Below, piece by piece: positions 14,453 through 15,705 of a stretch of DNA of 15,705 bases. The translations under genes and the position numbers were made by a program. This DNA comes from CAZVTU01 sp964630295 (GTDB lineage Bacteria; Patescibacteriota; Minisyncoccia; Minisyncoccales; RBG-13-42-11), in the NCBI GenBank assembly GCA_964630295.1, contig CAZVTU010000008.1, forward strand, positions 1 through 15,705. The letters run 5' to 3'. The notes under the pieces are model-generated. The model was not told where the DNA came from and ran no database searches. It saw only the letters and a list, made by a program, of their open reading frames with translations. Every line of letters begins with the position of its first letter. Within the stretch, counting starts at the first letter, position 1.

Positions 14453-14497
14453 TAATATAGAGAAAGTCGCACAATAAAGGTAAAGCGTAATTATAAG

Positions 14498-14523
14498 AGG
14501 GGCTCTAAAGAGGGATCTCCCCT
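14498..14523 (+). promoter_or_regulatory. Leader hairpin just upstream of the recombinase start
   Basis: AGGGG (14498-14502) can pair with CCCCT (14519-14523), with an inner CTC/GAG pair. The structure ends 6 bases before the ATG. It contains the only purine-rich, SD-like bases of the leader (AGAGGG), so it could limit ribosome access. No U-run follows, so it is not a terminator. Confidence 0.35.
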
Positions 14524-14529
14524 AATATT

Positions 14530-15486
14530 ATGAAAAAATCAAACACCTCAATCATCGAACATATTCCCAATTTTCTTGATTATTGTGAAGTTGAAAAAGG
14601 CTTATCAGATAAAACCCAAGAGAATTATAAGAGATATTTGAATAAGTTCACCTACTGGCTCAAAAAAACAAAAAAAGATAATCTTTTACCCCATGAGCTT
14701 ACCTCTGAAGATATCTGGGCTTATCGGCTTTTTCTAAGCCGTTCTACTGATAAGAAAGGTCGATCCTTGAAGAAAATAAGCCAGAACTACTATCTTATCG
14801 CTCTGAGAGCCCTTCTGAGCTATTTTGCAGTCAAAGATATAGTTTCCCTTCCTGCCGATAAAATAGCCCTTCCAAGGGACATTAGACGCGAAAAAACCAT
14901 AAAATTTCTTACTTTAGACCAAATTGAGAAACTTCTCCTTGCTCCGAATATAAATAACCTCACCGGTTTAAGGGATAGAGCTATTTTAGAAGCTCTATTT
15001 TCCACAGGTTTAAGAATATCTGAATTAGTAGCCCTCAACCGAGACCAATTCGCCAATATAAAAGATAAAAAAGATTTAGAGCTTGGAATTATTGGTAAAG
15101 GTGGTAATCCTCGAACTGTTTATTTTTCAGAAAGGGCTCTATCCTGGTTAAAGAAATACTTAGAAACCCGCAAAGATAAAGAAAAAGCTCTCTTTATCCA
15201 TTCCGTTTCTAGAAAAAATGCTGATGCTCGGTTAACCGCCCGATCAATCCAGAGGATTGTTAAAAAATACGCCATCTTGGCTGGTATTCCTATCTTTACC
15301 ACTCCCCATACTCTTCGTCATTCCTATGCTACTGATTTATTAAGCCAAGGGGTTGATTTAAGAACTATTCAAGAATTTTTAGGACATCGAAGTATTACTA
15401 GTACTCAAATTTACACGCACGTCACTAACAAACGCCTCCGCGACATTCACCGTCAATTCCACAGCGGAAAGAAACTGAAAGAATAA
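14530..15486 (+). CDS. Xer-type tyrosine recombinase
   Basis: 318 residues, a normal length for XerC/XerD/XerA proteins. An N-terminal SAM-like DNA-binding domain (about 8-105) is followed by the catalytic domain. All six active-site residues are visible: R162 (in T-G-L-R-I-S-E-L), K190 (G-K-G-G), H260-x2-R263 (T-P-H-T-L-R-H-S), H286 (L-G-H) and Tyr nucleophile Y295 (I-Y-T-H-V). The likely role is resolving chromosome dimers at a dif site. An integrase of a mobile element cannot be excluded, and I could not name it XerC or XerD. No convincing dif-like 28-mer was found beside it. It has its own promoter, a 70-base leader with a hairpin, and a terminator at its stop, so it is monocistronic. No clear SD lies at a normal distance. 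Confidence 0.92.
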   Translation: MKKSNTSIIEHIPNFLDYCEVEKGLSDKTQENYKRYLNKFTYWLKKTKKDNLLPHELTSEDIWAYRLFLSRSTDKKGRSLKKISQNYYLIALRALLSYFAVKDIVSLPADKIALPRDIRREKTIKFLTLDQIEKLLLAPNINNLTGLRDRAILEALFSTGLRISELVALNRDQFANIKDKKDLELGIIGKGGNPRTVYFSERALSWLKKYLETRKDKEKALFIHSVSRKNADARLTARSIQRIVKKYAILAGIPIFTTPHTLRHSYATDLLSQGVDLRTIQEFLGHRSITSTQIYTHVTNKRLRDIHRQFHSGKKLKE

Positions 15487-15516
15487 AAAAGCCGTAGAAT
15501 TTCTTAACGGTTTTTT
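15486..15516. terminator. Bidirectional terminator between convergent genes
   Basis: A run of A's plus GCCGT (to 15495), an 11-base loop, ACGG and a T-run (15507-15516). The stem is AAAAAGCCGT with ACGGTTTTTT, one G-T wobble. Read on either strand it ends in a T-run, so it can serve the recombinase and the small minus-strand gene. Confidence 0.75.
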
Positions 15517-15517
15517 A

Positions 15518-15658
15518 TTAATCAAATTCTTCGTAAATTTCCTGCTGTTCTTCTTTGAGTTTTTGTTTTTTCTTTGGTATCTCTTTTTCTTTTTTTCTAA
15601 TTTTCTCTATAACTTTTAATAAAACTTTTTTAGATTTTTCTTTTAAATCATCTCCCAT
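15518..15658 (-). CDS. Small charged coiled-coil-like protein, 46 residues, unknown function
   Basis: Read on the minus strand from ATG at 15658-15656 to TAA at 15520-15518. The product begins M-G-D-D-L-K-E-K and ends E-I-Y-E-E-F-D. It is highly charged (mainly Lys and Glu), with Leu, Ile and Val spaced as in a single amphipathic helix, and a Pro at residue 28 that would break it into two helices. There is no signal peptide, Cys or metal motif, and I do not recognise a family. Support for being a real gene comes from a promoter 17 bases upstream of the start and a terminator directly after the stop; the composition also resembles that of other proteins here. A chance reading frame in AT-rich DNA remains possible. 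Confidence 0.6.
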   Translation of the reverse strand: MGDDLKEKSKKVLLKVIEKIRKKEKEIPKKKQKLKEEQQEIYEEFD

Positions 15659-15674
15659 ATTTCACACAATTACA

Positions 15675-15703
15675 AATCTAACCTCTCTTGGGAAAAATGT
15701 CAA
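15675..15703 (-). promoter_or_regulatory. Promoter of the small minus-strand gene
   Basis: On the minus strand, TTGACA (15703-15698), a 17-base spacer and TAGATT (15680-15675). The -35 box is perfect and the -10 box matches 4/6. The expected start is near 15668, leaving a leader of about 10 bases before the ATG. Confidence 0.55.
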
Positions 15704-15705
15704 GA

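Larger units (their letters stand above)
14017..14475. repeat. 10-bp inverted repeat bracketing the RNA locus
   Basis: ATTGTGCGAC at 14017-14026 and its exact reverse complement GTCGCACAAT at 14466-14475. The arms lie just outside the first terminator and just downstream of the second promoter, enclosing both. Neither arm extends by a further matching base. A chance match of this length in about 500 bases is uncommon but not negligible. Confidence 0.5.

Noticed and set aside
14100..14477. An open frame of 125 codons with a TTG start across the intergenic region
   Set aside because: It starts inside the -35 box of a promoter, runs through a closing stem, a terminator and a second promoter, and its composition (many Ser, Arg, Thr, Pro) is unlike neighbouring proteins. 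It is better explained as RNA and control DNA.
1..15705. CRISPR array, tRNA genes or insertion sequences
   Set aside because: No regularly spaced direct repeats, no cloverleaf with a T-loop, and no transposase or IS-type ends were seen.
1..15705. UGA read as glycine (recoded CPR lineage)
   Set aside because: Several genes end sensibly at TGA (for example at 1720-1722, 3708-3710 and 13593-13595), and no gene needs an internal TGA to be complete.

Overview
This is about 15.7 kb of AT-rich bacterial DNA, densely packed on the + strand. Many genes overlap by the ATGA arrangement or are separated by only 1 to 25 bases, and almost none has a recognisable Shine-Dalgarno (SD) sequence. Together with compact proteins (an aspartyl-tRNA synthetase without its usual GAD insertion) and an unusual peptidoglycan enzyme set, this suggests a small-genome Candidate Phyla Radiation (Patescibacteria, probably Parcubacteria-like) organism. 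That placement is inference. TGA acts as a normal stop codon here, so the recoded Gracilibacteria/Absconditabacteria are unlikely.

Layout. Positions 1-621 hold the C-terminal part of a type 1 isopentenyl-diphosphate isomerase overlapping a YjbQ-family gene, closed by a perfect 12-bp terminator hairpin (641-672). A candidate promoter at 674-702 then opens what looks like one transcription unit of about 13.3 kb, up to a terminator at 14048-14082. In order it encodes a class I terpene-synthase-like protein, a membrane histidine kinase with a receiver-only response regulator, AspRS, a D,D-carboxypeptidase, MraY, MurL, MurD, FtsW, MurG, GluRS and a small exported Lys/Glu-rich protein.

The centre is a division and cell wall (dcw-type) cluster. 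MurL, which epimerises the L-Glu of UDP-MurNAc-L-Ala-L-Glu, sits between MraY and MurD. The adjacent MurD departs from the canonical D-Glu pocket motifs. The two are best read as a MurD2/MurL route that adds L-Glu first and inverts it afterwards. MraY, FtsW, MurG and the carboxypeptidase supply the lipid-linked, polymerisation and trimming steps.

The 14012-14529 intergenic region is not empty. It has two near-consensus sigma70 promoters, two hairpin terminators and a predicted rod-shaped RNA of about 250 nt. The apical loop region of that RNA carries a 15-base match to the typical 3' end of 16S rRNA (the anti-SD sequence). Downstream lies a complete Xer-type tyrosine recombinase, followed by a bidirectional terminator and a convergent 46-residue charged protein with its own promoter.

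The points most worth a second look are the terpene-synthase-like gene, the MurL/MurD pair with its divergent MraY, and the anti-SD-bearing RNA.
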